Shown piece by piece: positions 9,450-18,623 of a stretch of DNA of 64,000 bases. This DNA is from Bacteroides sp. (lineage in GTDB: Bacteria > Bacteroidota > Bacteroidia > Bacteroidales > Bacteroidaceae): assembly GCA_022648295.1 (NCBI GenBank), contig JALCME010000002.1:1-64000 (forward strand), read 5' to 3'. Within the stretch, counting starts at the first letter, position 1; every line of letters begins with the position of its first letter. The translations under genes were made by a program, and so were the position numbers. The notes beneath the pieces were generated by a model. That model was not told the origin of the DNA. It did no database searches and saw only the letters and a program-made list of their open reading frames with translations.

Positions 9450-10690
9450 AACCTATCATGAAAAAACTATTCCTTTTATGCCTCGTCTGCGCGCTTTGCG
9501 GCATGGCCCAGGCAAAGAAAATAAAAGTAAAGACCGGCATTGAAGTTCTAAAAGAACAGAACTTTAAATGCTTGGAAGGAAAGCGGGTAGGATTAATCAC
9601 CAACCCGACAGGTGTGGACAACAACATGAAATCGACAATAGACATCCTGTATGAAGCCCCGAATGTCAACCTAGTTGCACTCTACGGCCCTGAGCACGGG
9701 GTCCGTGGAGATGTCCATGCAGGGGATCACGTAACAGATGCCAAAGATTCCTCCACAGGATTACCCGTTTACTCTCTTTACGGTAAAACCCGCAAGGCAA
9801 CGCCGGATATGCTTAAAGATATTGACGTACTGGTTTATGATATTCAAGACATAGGTTGCCGCTCCTATACCTATATTAGTACAATGGGATTGGCTATGGA
9901 AGCAGCCGCAGAAAATGGAAAGGAATTTATTGTTTTGGACCGTCCAGATCCAATAGGAGGACTAAAGGTAGAAGGTAATTTGATGGAAGACGATTGTCAA
10001 TCATTTGTCAGCCAATTTAAGATTCCGTACATTTACGGACTAACCTGCGGAGAACTGGCACAATTATTAAATGGAGAAAAGATGTTGAAATCACAGTGTA
10101 ACCTGCAGGTGGTAAAAATGAAAGGCTGGAAACGGAAGATGGACTATACACAAACAGGTCTTCAGTGGGTACCGGCTTCTCCCCATATCCCCCATGCACA
10201 CTCCACCCTCTTCTATCCGGTCAGTGGAATTTTGGGAGAGTTAGGCTATATGTCCATCGGCGTAGGTTACACCATCCCTTTCCAAATGTTTGCGGCTCCC
10301 TGGATCAAAGCTGAAGAATTTGCTAAAGCACTCAATGACTTGCATGTACCCGGTGTTGTATTCAGACCCATTTATCTGAATCCTTTCTACTCTGTCGGCA
10401 AAGGCGAATTGTTGCAAGGAGTACAGGTTCACATCATGGATGCACAGAAAGCTCCCTTAAGTGACATACAATTTTTAGTAATGCAGGAAGTTGCTACTTT
10501 ATATCCCGGTCAGGCAGTATTCGAACATGCCGACAAAGGACGTTTTCGTATGTTCGATATGGTCTGCGGTTCTAAACAAATACGGGAACGTTTCAGTAAA
10601 CGAAACCGTTGGGAGGACATTCGCGACTACTGGTACAAGGATGTGGATAGCTTTCGCAAATTGTCTAAGAAATATTATTTGTATAAATAA
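9446..10690 (+). CDS. namZ: NamZ-type exo-beta-N-acetylmuramidase (DUF1343)
   Basis: 414 residues with an N-terminal signal peptide ending near CGMAQA; a second ATG at 9458 would give a more typical start (MKKLFLLC). The family motifs are clear: KRVGLITNPTG, YGPEHGVRGD, SLYGKTRKA, YDIQDIGCRSYTYI and DRPDPIGG. These define DUF1343, the family of Bacillus subtilis NamZ, which removes MurNAc from the non-reducing end of peptide-free glycan. In this operon it would supply MurNAc in the periplasm to the permease encoded just upstream. It is followed after 2 bases by the D-lactate dehydrogenase gene. Confidence 0.9.
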   Translation: MKPIMKKLFLLCLVCALCGMAQAKKIKVKTGIEVLKEQNFKCLEGKRVGLITNPTGVDNNMKSTIDILYEAPNVNLVALYGPEHGVRGDVHAGDHVTDAKDSSTGLPVYSLYGKTRKATPDMLKDIDVLVYDIQDIGCRSYTYISTMGLAMEAAAENGKEFIVLDRPDPIGGLKVEGNLMEDDCQSFVSQFKIPYIYGLTCGELAQLLNGEKMLKSQCNLQVVKMKGWKRKMDYTQTGLQWVPASPHIPHAHSTLFYPVSGILGELGYMSIGVGYTIPFQMFAAPWIKAEEFAKALNDLHVPGVVFRPIYLNPFYSVGKGELLQGVQVHIMDAQKAPLSDIQFLVMQEVATLYPGQAVFEHADKGRFRMFDMVCGSKQIRERFSKRNRWEDIRDYWYKDVDSFRKLSKKYYLYK

Positions 10691-10692
10691 AA

Positions 10693-13659
10693 ATGGACGA
10701 ACAGAGTAACTATGGAACTTTTCTAAGGGATGCAGCACGCTTCATCCCCCGGGAAAGAATTTATACCGACGAACTACGCCGGTTGGCATGGGGAACAGAT
10801 GCTGGTTTTTACCGACTCATCCCACAAATTGTCATTCAGGCTACCAACGAAAAGGAAGTTGCCGAACTTTTGGGTTTGGCAAGTCAACATGAACTTCCGG
10901 TTACTTTTCGTGCAGCAGGGACTAGTTTATCGGGGCAAGCCATTAGTGACTCTATTTTAATTGTTGCCGGTAAGCACTGGGAAAAGTATAGCCTTTCGTC
11001 CGATCATGAACAAATCACCCTTCAACCGGGCATTATCGGACAACGGGTCAATCAAATTCTAGCTCCTTACGGACGCAAGTTTGCTCCGGATCCCGCTTCT
11101 GTAAAGTCTGCAATGGTAGGTGGCATCGTCATGAACAATGCTTCCGGTATGAATTGCGGCACACATGCCAATAGCGATAAAGTCATGCTTTCGGCCCGTA
11201 TTGTATTGGCTGACGGCACCATTCTGGATACCGGAGATACTGCCTCACGCAACTCATTTGCGTCAACCCACCCTGAGTTTATCAAGCAGATTAATGATCT
11301 GCGTGACAGGATACTGCAAGATCAAACTCTTGCGGATCGCATCAGATATAAATATTCCATAAAGAATGTGACCGGGCTCAATCTATTCCCTTTTGTCCGT
11401 TTTGATGATCCGTTCGATATTATTGCTCACTTAATGGTGGGATCGGAAGGAACTTTAGCCTTTCTTTCCGAAGTTACCATGCGTACCGAATATGATTATC
11501 CTCATAAAGCAAGTGCCATGCTCTACTTTACAGACATTAAAGAGGCCTGTAAGGCGGTAGTGGCAATGAAAAAGCTTGCTGACACAAAAGGGGAACCAAT
11601 TGTAAAAGGAGCTGAATTACTGGATTGGAAGTCATTGTCTTCAGTAAACGACTCCAATTATGAGCACTTCCGCGCGGAACAAATAGCCCGTAACGCTTCT
11701 GTTGAGGGCCTTACGGCTGTACTGACGGAAACCAAAGCCGTAACCCAAGAAGACTTGGAGCGAAACATTACAATTATCAAACAAGCATTAAGTAGCTTCG
11801 AAACATATACCCCCATCTATTTTACGGACAAACCCGAAGAATATGCACCATATTGGGCCATACGCTCGGGCATTTTCCCTTCCGTAGGAGGTACCCGCCA
11901 TCCGGGAACAACCTGTCTTATCGAAGACGTAGTCTTCCACATTGAAGATTTACCGGAAGCAACGGCTGATTTACAGCAACTCATCGCCCGTCATGGTTAC
12001 GATGATGCCTGCATTTACGGTCATGCACTTGAAGGAAATTATCATTTCATCCTCAACCAGTCCTTCAATACAGAATCCGAGGTAAAACGCTATGAAGGAC
12101 TCATGAATGAAGTCATAGCGCTGGTCGTTGATAAATATGATGGTTCACTTAAAGCCGAACACGGAACAGGACGGAATATGGCACCTTTTGTCAAATACGA
12201 ATGGGGAGAAGCCGCCTATCAGATCATGAAAGCAGTCAAAGACTTGTTCGACCCGAAAGGATTGCTCAATCCGGGCGTCATCTTTAATGATGATCCGAAG
12301 TGCTATCTGAAAGATTTTAAGCCCCTTCCCCTTATTCCGATTGATGAAAACAGTCCGGCAGCCGTAGTCAATAAATGTATAGAATGCGGCTTCTGTGAAG
12401 TGAACTGCCTTTCTTTCGGATTCACACTTTCATCCCGTCAACGCATCGTATTGCAACGGGAGATATCGCGCTTGAAAGAAAGTGGAACGGATCCTGAACG
12501 ACTGTCCTTGTTGGAAAAACAATATCATTACCCGGGTAACCAGACTTGTGCCGGTGACGGATTATGTGCAATGTCCTGCCCAATGGGCATTAATACCGGA
12601 GATCTGACTCATCTCCTCCGGCAAGAGTTACTACCGGAAGAAAGCCTCGGCTACCGAACCGGTAACTTCGCCGCAAATCACTTTGCAGAAATCAAAAACA
12701 GCCTGCGCCCTATTTTATCCTTGGTAAATCTGGGACATTCCATATTGGGTACTCCGGCTATGAGCAGTCTCACCAAAGGAATGCACCACTTACTCGGCAT
12801 TCCTCAATGGAGTCCGGCAATGCCAAGAGCTTACAAGATACCGCAGGATATTCTGAATAAGAAAACGAACGGACAGCAAAGTAAGAGAGAGCATGAAACA
12901 AACAGTGCATCCGTTCAAAGTCAAGAATCGACATTAAAGGTGGTTTACTTCCCTAGTTGCATCAACCAGACAATGGGGTTGCCAAAGGAGTCACCCGTAG
13001 AACAACCTATCGTCAATAAGATGGTATCCTTACTACAAAAGGCAGGATATGAAATCATATTTCCAGAAAAGATGGAACAACTTTGCTGTGGAACAATATG
13101 GGAAAGCAAAGGTATGCTTGATATTGCCGACCGGAAAACAGCAGAACTGGAAACTGCTCTGTGGAAGGCCAGCGATTCCGGTAAATATCCCGTGCTTTGC
13201 GATCAGAGCCCATGCCTTCACCGTATGCGGGAAAAGATCAAATCCATGAAGCTTTATGAACCGGCAGAGTTTATCTATACGTTTTTACGTGATAAGCTAA
13301 CATTCAAACCGGTCAACCGTCCGGTAGCGATACACATTACCTGCTCCATGCGCAAAATGGAATTAGGTAATATTCTGATTTCACTGGCCAAACTTTGTTC
13401 CACGCAAGTCATCATTCCGGAAGAGGTGGGTTGCTGCGGATTTGCCGGTGACAAGGGGTTTACGCACCCGGAACTGAATGCTTACGCGCTGCGCAAGCTC
13501 CGCCCCCAAATAGAAAAAGCAGGAGTTACCATAGGATATTCCAACAGCCGCACCTGTGAAATCGGGTTAACGACAAATTCCGGCATACCTTATGTCTCCA
13601 TTATATATCTGGTAGATCAATGTACAAAATCAATTATAACTAACACACCACAATCATGA
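10693..13659 (+). CDS. FAD/Fe-S oxidoreductase, probable D-lactate dehydrogenase
   Basis: 988 residues in three parts. Residues 1-540 are a FAD_binding_4 plus FAD-oxidase_C module (TFRAAGTSLSGQA, NNASGMNCGT, EHGTGRNMAPFVKYEWG). About 560-640 contains two 4Fe-4S clusters (CIECGFCEVNC and CAGDGLCAMSCPMG). The C-terminus has two CCG-type cysteine motifs (QLCCGTIWESKG, EVGCCGFAGDKG) of the heterodisulfide-reductase/GlpC type. This architecture is that of Dld-II/glycolate-oxidase-like enzymes that oxidise D-2-hydroxy acids and pass electrons to quinone or cytochrome. MurQ, encoded downstream, releases D-lactate from MurNAc-6-P, so D-lactate is the obvious substrate. The stop overlaps the next start by four bases. 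The substrate is inferred from context; the fold is clear. Confidence 0.85.
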   Translation: MDEQSNYGTFLRDAARFIPRERIYTDELRRLAWGTDAGFYRLIPQIVIQATNEKEVAELLGLASQHELPVTFRAAGTSLSGQAISDSILIVAGKHWEKYSLSSDHEQITLQPGIIGQRVNQILAPYGRKFAPDPASVKSAMVGGIVMNNASGMNCGTHANSDKVMLSARIVLADGTILDTGDTASRNSFASTHPEFIKQINDLRDRILQDQTLADRIRYKYSIKNVTGLNLFPFVRFDDPFDIIAHLMVGSEGTLAFLSEVTMRTEYDYPHKASAMLYFTDIKEACKAVVAMKKLADTKGEPIVKGAELLDWKSLSSVNDSNYEHFRAEQIARNASVEGLTAVLTETKAVTQEDLERNITIIKQALSSFETYTPIYFTDKPEEYAPYWAIRSGIFPSVGGTRHPGTTCLIEDVVFHIEDLPEATADLQQLIARHGYDDACIYGHALEGNYHFILNQSFNTESEVKRYEGLMNEVIALVVDKYDGSLKAEHGTGRNMAPFVKYEWGEAAYQIMKAVKDLFDPKGLLNPGVIFNDDPKCYLKDFKPLPLIPIDENSPAAVVNKCIECGFCEVNCLSFGFTLSSRQRIVLQREISRLKESGTDPERLSLLEKQYHYPGNQTCAGDGLCAMSCPMGINTGDLTHLLRQELLPEESLGYRTGNFAANHFAEIKNSLRPILSLVNLGHSILGTPAMSSLTKGMHHLLGIPQWSPAMPRAYKIPQDILNKKTNGQQSKREHETNSASVQSQESTLKVVYFPSCINQTMGLPKESPVEQPIVNKMVSLLQKAGYEIIFPEKMEQLCCGTIWESKGMLDIADRKTAELETALWKASDSGKYPVLCDQSPCLHRMREKIKSMKLYEPAEFIYTFLRDKLTFKPVNRPVAIHITCSMRKMELGNILISLAKLCSTQVIIPEEVGCCGFAGDKGFTHPELNAYALRKLRPQIEKAGVTIGYSNSRTCEIGLTTNSGIPYVSIIYLVDQCTKSIITNTPQS

Positions 13660-14846
13660 GTAAACAGCATATAACAAGTAAACGTATACTCGCTCTCGAT
13701 ATTTTACGAGGTATCACTATTGCGGGTATGATCATGGTAAATAACCCCGGAACGTGGGCTCACATCTACGCTCCTCTGGAACATGCACAATGGATCGGAC
13801 TTACCCCCACCGATCTGGTCTTTCCATTCTTTATGTTCATCATGGGAATATCCACCTACATCTCTCTAAAGAAGTATAACTTTGAGCTCAGTCGTGATGC
13901 CGTGATTAAAATTATCAGACGCACTATTGTCATCTTCGTTATAGGAGTGAGCATCGGATGGTTTTCAAAGTTTTGTTACTACTGGACTTCTCCCACCGAA
14001 GGCATAGGGTTCTGGGCTCAACTGGGAGAATCGGTAAACACTTTCGATCACCTCCGCATTTTAGGTGTAATGCCCCGTCTGGCCCTTTGTTACGGCTTCA
14101 GCGCTATCATTGCATTAACCGTGAAACACAAGCATATTCCTTATCTCATTGTAACTCTTTTGATTGGCTATTTTATCATTCTGATTACAGGAAATGGCTA
14201 TGCATACAACGAAACAAATATATTATCCATCGTAGACCGTGCCATACTCACCCCTGCACACATGTATAAAGACAACGGAATTGATCCGGAAGGAATTCTA
14301 AGTACAATCCCGGCCATTGCGCATGTCCTTTTAGGTTTTTGTGTAGGGCGCATGATGCTGGGAGACCGGAAAGAAGGAGAAGAACGTCTGTCCACTCTTA
14401 ACTCCCACATCATCAAATTGTTTTTAGTCGGCACCATCCTGACTTTCTCCGGTTTCTTATTAAGCTATGGATGTCCCATCAGTAAAAAACTCTGGTCTCC
14501 GACATTCGTGCTCACCACCTGCGGACTGGCTTCCAGTTTACTGGCATTGCTCATCTGGATTATCGATGTAAAAGGATATAAGAAGTGGAGTATGTTCTTT
14601 GAAGCATTCGGCATTAACCCGCTATTCATGTACGTCTTGGGAGGAGTACTCGGCATTCTATTAGGAAGTATCCAAATGCCTTACGATGGTGATTACATCA
14701 GCATTCATGGATTTATATACAAAATACTTCTGGCTCCGATATTTGGAGATACCGGAGGTTCTTTGATCTATGCACTTCTCTTCGTCGGATTAAATTGGTG
14801 CATAGGCTATCAATTATACAAACGGAAAATATATATTAAGATATAA
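13656..14846 (+). CDS. HGSNAT-like (DUF5009/YeiB-type) membrane acyltransferase
   Basis: 396 residues with about ten hydrophobic segments. The N-terminal SKRILALDILRGITIAGMI and the following TPTDLVFPFFMFIMG are signatures of the heparan-alpha-glucosaminide N-acetyltransferase-like family, whose human member carries acetyl from cytosolic acetyl-CoA across a membrane to the amino group of a terminal glucosamine. The start overlaps the dehydrogenase stop by four bases (ATGA) and the gene is 37 bases before murK. Within a cell-wall salvage operon it could re-acetylate glucosamine or muramic acid, or acylate another sugar, on the periplasmic face. A paralogue begins at 63486. The family is clear; the acceptor is unknown. 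Confidence 0.8.
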   Translation: MSKQHITSKRILALDILRGITIAGMIMVNNPGTWAHIYAPLEHAQWIGLTPTDLVFPFFMFIMGISTYISLKKYNFELSRDAVIKIIRRTIVIFVIGVSIGWFSKFCYYWTSPTEGIGFWAQLGESVNTFDHLRILGVMPRLALCYGFSAIIALTVKHKHIPYLIVTLLIGYFIILITGNGYAYNETNILSIVDRAILTPAHMYKDNGIDPEGILSTIPAIAHVLLGFCVGRMMLGDRKEGEERLSTLNSHIIKLFLVGTILTFSGFLLSYGCPISKKLWSPTFVLTTCGLASSLLALLIWIIDVKGYKKWSMFFEAFGINPLFMYVLGGVLGILLGSIQMPYDGDYISIHGFIYKILLAPIFGDTGGSLIYALLFVGLNWCIGYQLYKRKIYIKI

Positions 14847-14883
14847 CTGCTTAGTATGACAAGTAATAAATTAACTATATAAT

Positions 14884-15720
14884 ATGATTTTAATAGCAGA
14901 CAGTGGCTCTACAAAAACTGATTGGAGTGTTGTAGAGAAAGGCGAACTCCACCAGCAGATATTTACAAAAGGGACAAATCCCTTCTTTCAGTCGGAAGAA
15001 GAGATTAGCAATGAAATAGCTCAGGCATTGCTTCCACAGCTTGGCACAGATACATTTGACGCCGTATATTTTTATGGCGCAGGCTGTGGTTTTCCCGATA
15101 AAATTGCGATGGTACACCGTGCCCTTAGTAAACATCTTAAAATATTAAATAGAGTAGAAGTAAGTACAGATATGCTCGCAGCGGCAAGAGGACTTTGTGG
15201 ACATACCCCAGGCATTGCCTGTATCTTAGGGACAGGTTCCAACTCCTGCTTTTACGACGGGGAGAAGATTGTATCCAATGTCTCTCCCTTAGGGTTTATT
15301 TTAGGAGACGAAGGCAGTGGAGCTTGTTTAGGAAAACTTTTAGTAGGCGACATCTTAAAAAATCAAATGACGCCGGAACTCAAAGAGAAGTTCCTCAAGC
15401 AGTTCGACCTGACTCCGGGGGAAATCATTAATCGGGTATATAAAAAGCCTTTCCCGAATCGCTTTTTAGCCAGCCTGTCTCCTTTCCTGATGGAAAATCT
15501 CAGTGAACCGTCGGTACGGTCACTCGTAACCAACAGTTTCAAAGACTTCCTCACACGAAACGTAATGCAGTATGACTATCAACATCACAAAGTGCATTTT
15601 ATAGGTTCGGTAGCCTATTACTACAAAGACTTACTTACTGAAACATGTAAGGAAATGGGGATCCAATTGGGCACAATCATGAAAAGCCCGATGAAGAATT
15701 TAATTAAGTATCACGCATAA
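14884..15720 (+). CDS. murK: BadF/BcrD-family amino-sugar kinase, MurK-like
   Basis: 278 residues of the ASKHA kinase fold. DSGSTKTDWSV (residues 5-15) is the phosphate-1 loop, CILGTGSNSC the phosphate-2 segment, and LGDEGSGACLGK the BadF/N-acetylglucosamine-kinase signature. MurK enzymes of Clostridium acetobutylicum and Tannerella forsythia phosphorylate MurNAc (and GlcNAc) at the 6-hydroxyl. It lies 16 bases upstream of the MurNAc-6-P etherase gene, which fits a MurNAc 6-kinase well. It is cytoplasmic. Specificity for MurNAc over GlcNAc is inferred from the neighbours. Confidence 0.87.
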   Translation: MILIADSGSTKTDWSVVEKGELHQQIFTKGTNPFFQSEEEISNEIAQALLPQLGTDTFDAVYFYGAGCGFPDKIAMVHRALSKHLKILNRVEVSTDMLAAARGLCGHTPGIACILGTGSNSCFYDGEKIVSNVSPLGFILGDEGSGACLGKLLVGDILKNQMTPELKEKFLKQFDLTPGEIINRVYKKPFPNRFLASLSPFLMENLSEPSVRSLVTNSFKDFLTRNVMQYDYQHHKVHFIGSVAYYYKDLLTETCKEMGIQLGTIMKSPMKNLIKYHA

Positions 15721-15736
15721 ACAAATAATTAGAGAT

Positions 15737-16552
15737 ATGGCATTTATTAAAATATCAGAACAGCCCTCACTTTATAATAATCTGGAAAAGAAATCCATTC
15801 GTGAGATTCTGGAAGATATTAATACAGAAGACCAAAAAGTAGCAATCGCTGTCCGCAATACAATTCCGCAGATTGAACAGTTAGTAAGCCAAATTGTACC
15901 ACGAATGAAGCAAGGCGGCCGCATATTCTATATGGGTGCCGGAACCAGTGGACGGCTCGGAGTGCTTGATGCTTCGGAGATACCACCTACTTTCGGTATG
16001 CCTAACACACTAATCATCGGTCTGATTGCCGGTGGAGATACTGCACTCCGTAACCCGGTGGAGAATGCAGAAGATGACACCAAGCGTGGATGGGAAGAAT
16101 TGCAGGAACATCAGATCTGCGATAAGGACACCATTATCGGAATTGCAGCATCGGGTACTACTCCTTATGTAATCGGTGCCTTGCACGAAGCCCGTGCACA
16201 CGGCATACTTACGGGGTGTATTACCAGCAATCCTGATTCCCCTATGGCGGCGGAGTCCGATGTAGCTATCGAAATGATTGTGGGACCGGAATATGTCACC
16301 GGAAGTTCACGCATGAAGTCGGGTACCGGACAAAAAATGATTCTAAATATGATTACCACTTCCGTCATGATACAACTGGGACGGGTTAAGGGCAATAAAA
16401 TGGTAAACATGCAACTAAGTAACAAAAAGTTGGTTGACCGTGGGACACGTATGATCATCGAGGAACTCGGACTAGGCTATGATAAAGCCAAAGCTCTTTT
16501 ACTGATGCATGGTTCCGTAAAAAAAGCAATAGATGCCTATAGAGGCAAATAA
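15737..16552 (+). CDS. murQ: N-acetylmuramic acid 6-phosphate etherase
   Basis: 271 residues of the SIS fold. RIFYMGAGTSGRLGVLDASE and PPTFGMP carry the sugar-phosphate loop and the first catalytic Glu (in DASE), while NPVENAEDDTKRG carries the second conserved acidic block. GIAASGTTPYVIGAL and GSSRMKSGTGQKMILNM are further MurQ signatures. The enzyme removes the lactyl ether from MurNAc-6-P, giving GlcNAc-6-P and D-lactate in the cytoplasm. It is slightly shorter than the roughly 300-residue enzyme of E. coli because the C-terminal tail is short. It sits between the MurK gene and the beta-lactamase-like gene with 13-16 base gaps, so all are co-transcribed. Confidence 0.95.
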   Translation: MAFIKISEQPSLYNNLEKKSIREILEDINTEDQKVAIAVRNTIPQIEQLVSQIVPRMKQGGRIFYMGAGTSGRLGVLDASEIPPTFGMPNTLIIGLIAGGDTALRNPVENAEDDTKRGWEELQEHQICDKDTIIGIAASGTTPYVIGALHEARAHGILTGCITSNPDSPMAAESDVAIEMIVGPEYVTGSSRMKSGTGQKMILNMITTSVMIQLGRVKGNKMVNMQLSNKKLVDRGTRMIIEELGLGYDKAKALLLMHGSVKKAIDAYRGK

Positions 16553-16565
16553 ATAATCACGCCTT

Positions 16566-18425
16566 ATGAAAATTAGATATCTTCTTCTTTTAGTCTGGTT
16601 GATGGCCCTGCAGGCCACCGCACAACCCTTGCAAAGGGTAGCCCCCGAACAAGTTGGAATGGATTCACGGCAACTGGTTTATGCTGATGAAGCCATTGAA
16701 GCAGCAATAGCCGATAAAACAATTCCCGGTGCTGTGCTTGCCATAGTACGGGACGGAAAGATGGCTTATCTCAAAGCTTACGGTAACAAACGTGTTTACC
16801 CCAACATTGAGCCAATGACGGTAAATACGATTTTCGACATGGCTTCATGCAGTAAATCAATGTCCACAGCCATTTGCGCACATATCCTCGCACAAAGAGG
16901 TAAAATCCGATTTCTAGATCCGGTAAGTTTCTACATCCCCGGGTTCAAAGACTGGACAAGTCCTGATGGCAAAGAGAAGAAAACGATCCGGATTGCAGAT
17001 TTATTGACACATACTTCGGGATTGCCTCCCTATGCACCGGTCAAAGACCTGGAACAGAAGTACGGCTCACCTAATCCAGACAGCTTAATGACTTATATTG
17101 CGACTTGCAAGCGTGACTTCAAACCGCAAACGGATTTTCAGTACAGTTGTTTGAACTTCATCACGTTGCAACATATCATTGAAAAAGTAAGCGGAGAATC
17201 CTTACGCGATTTTGCCCGCGAAAATCTATTCAACGTGCTGGGTATGAACCATACTGACTATCTTCCTTGCAAAAGAGATAAGAACGGGAAATGGGTTAAT
17301 ACAGCAGATGCCTATTGGGCTGCTTTCACACCTGGAGACTGGCATAGCCTCATTGCCCCCACTGAAAAGCAACCGGACGGAAGTGTGCTCTGCGGACAAG
17401 TACACGACCCTCTTGCACGGATTATGAACGGAGGGATATCGGGTAATGCAGGAGTCTTCTCATGTGTAGAAGATATTGCCGTATTATGTGCAGCCCTGCA
17501 AAACGAGGGTGAGTGGAACGGACATCGCATACTCAGTCCACTCGCTGTCAAAGCTATGCGTACCGTACCGCGTGCAACCGCAACACTGGGACGTACCTTA
17601 GGATGGGACAGCTTTTCTGCATACGCTTCCAACAAAGGAGACTATTTCGGACCAAATACTTATGGACATACCGGATATACGGGAACTTCCATTGTAATTG
17701 ATCCAGATACAAATACATCGGTTATTCTGCTTATTAATGCGGTGCATCCCGAAGATAAGCACAGTACCGTACGTCTACGCTCTTTAGTTGCAAATGCAAT
17801 CGCCGCCTCTATTTATTCTGTTCCCCAGACCTATACGGAACACTACTACCAACGTTTCACTCAATTTATGGACGAACCGGCTATCACGTCAAAAGACATT
17901 GTTATCGTAGGGAACAGCCTCACAGAGAACGGTGGGGATTGGGGTAAACGCCTCAATAAATCAAACGTCCGTAACCGTGGAATTATAGGTGATGAAGTAA
18001 TGGGTATTTACGACCGCCTTCATCTAATACTCCCCGGACATCCGGCCAAGTTATTTCTAATGGAAGGGATCAACGATGTATCTCACGATCTTACTGCAGA
18101 TAGTATTGTTAGTATGATACGGCTGACCGTAGAACGTATACAAAAAGAATCTCCCGATACCAAACTCTATCTACAGAGCCTGTTACCCATCAATGAAAGT
18201 TTCGGGCGTTACAAGAAACTGGAGGGGAAAACAGACATGATCCCGGTAATCAACGCTAAATTAGAGACTCTTGCTAAAGAACGTCACATCACCTTTATTA
18301 ATCTCTTCCCTCTATTTACAGAGAAAGGAACCAATGTGCTTCGTAGCGAACTGAGCATAGATGGCTTGCACCTGAATGAAGAAGGGTATAAGATTTGGGT
18401 AAAGGCTCTAAAGAAGAGAGTATAA
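16566..18425 (+). CDS. Beta-lactamase-fold serine hydrolase fused to SGNH/GDSL hydrolase
   Basis: 619 residues with a signal peptide (to about residue 20). Residues 25-430 are a class C beta-lactamase/PBP-type domain: SxxK at S94-C-S-K97, then FQYSCLN where most relatives have YSN or YSD, and a late GHTGYTGTS in place of KTG. From residue 444 there is a complete SGNH hydrolase: IVIVGNSLTE (Ser451), GIND (501-504) and DGLHLN (Asp599, His602). Both active sites look intact, so this is a two-enzyme periplasmic protein. It is the last gene of the salvage operon, before a strong terminator. Plausible roles are trimming of stem peptides and removal of O-acetyl esters from wall sugars; neither is proven by sequence. 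Confidence 0.82.
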   Translation: MKIRYLLLLVWLMALQATAQPLQRVAPEQVGMDSRQLVYADEAIEAAIADKTIPGAVLAIVRDGKMAYLKAYGNKRVYPNIEPMTVNTIFDMASCSKSMSTAICAHILAQRGKIRFLDPVSFYIPGFKDWTSPDGKEKKTIRIADLLTHTSGLPPYAPVKDLEQKYGSPNPDSLMTYIATCKRDFKPQTDFQYSCLNFITLQHIIEKVSGESLRDFARENLFNVLGMNHTDYLPCKRDKNGKWVNTADAYWAAFTPGDWHSLIAPTEKQPDGSVLCGQVHDPLARIMNGGISGNAGVFSCVEDIAVLCAALQNEGEWNGHRILSPLAVKAMRTVPRATATLGRTLGWDSFSAYASNKGDYFGPNTYGHTGYTGTSIVIDPDTNTSVILLINAVHPEDKHSTVRLRSLVANAIAASIYSVPQTYTEHYYQRFTQFMDEPAITSKDIVIVGNSLTENGGDWGKRLNKSNVRNRGIIGDEVMGIYDRLHLILPGHPAKLFLMEGINDVSHDLTADSIVSMIRLTVERIQKESPDTKLYLQSLLPINESFGRYKKLEGKTDMIPVINAKLETLAKERHITFINLFPLFTEKGTNVLRSELSIDGLHLNEEGYKIWVKALKKRV

Positions 18426-18540
18426 CAACTGAAAAGAGTTAGAGTCTCGGGCAGAGCAAGGTTATTTTGCCAGCTGATTGAAAACAAGTTGTACTTTGAT
18501 AGCTACTCTTCAACGAGATTTTTATAATACGTATTCAAAG

Positions 18541-18586
18541 CAATAGCGGCTTTCAGAAGATGAACTCTCTCTGAAAGCCGCTATTG
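18541..18586. terminator. Perfect 16-bp inverted repeat, bidirectional terminator
   Basis: CAATAGCGGCTTTCAG at 18541-18556 is followed by its exact reverse complement at 18571-18586, with a 14-base loop. The hairpin lies between the convergent ends of the salvage operon (+, ends 18425) and the FKBP gene (-, ends 18624). T-rich bases follow on the + side (ATTTATTTGTTT). It can stop transcription from both sides. Confidence 0.85.
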
Positions 18587-18623
18587 GTATTTATTTGTTT
18601 CAATGGATTATAAACACAAGAGC

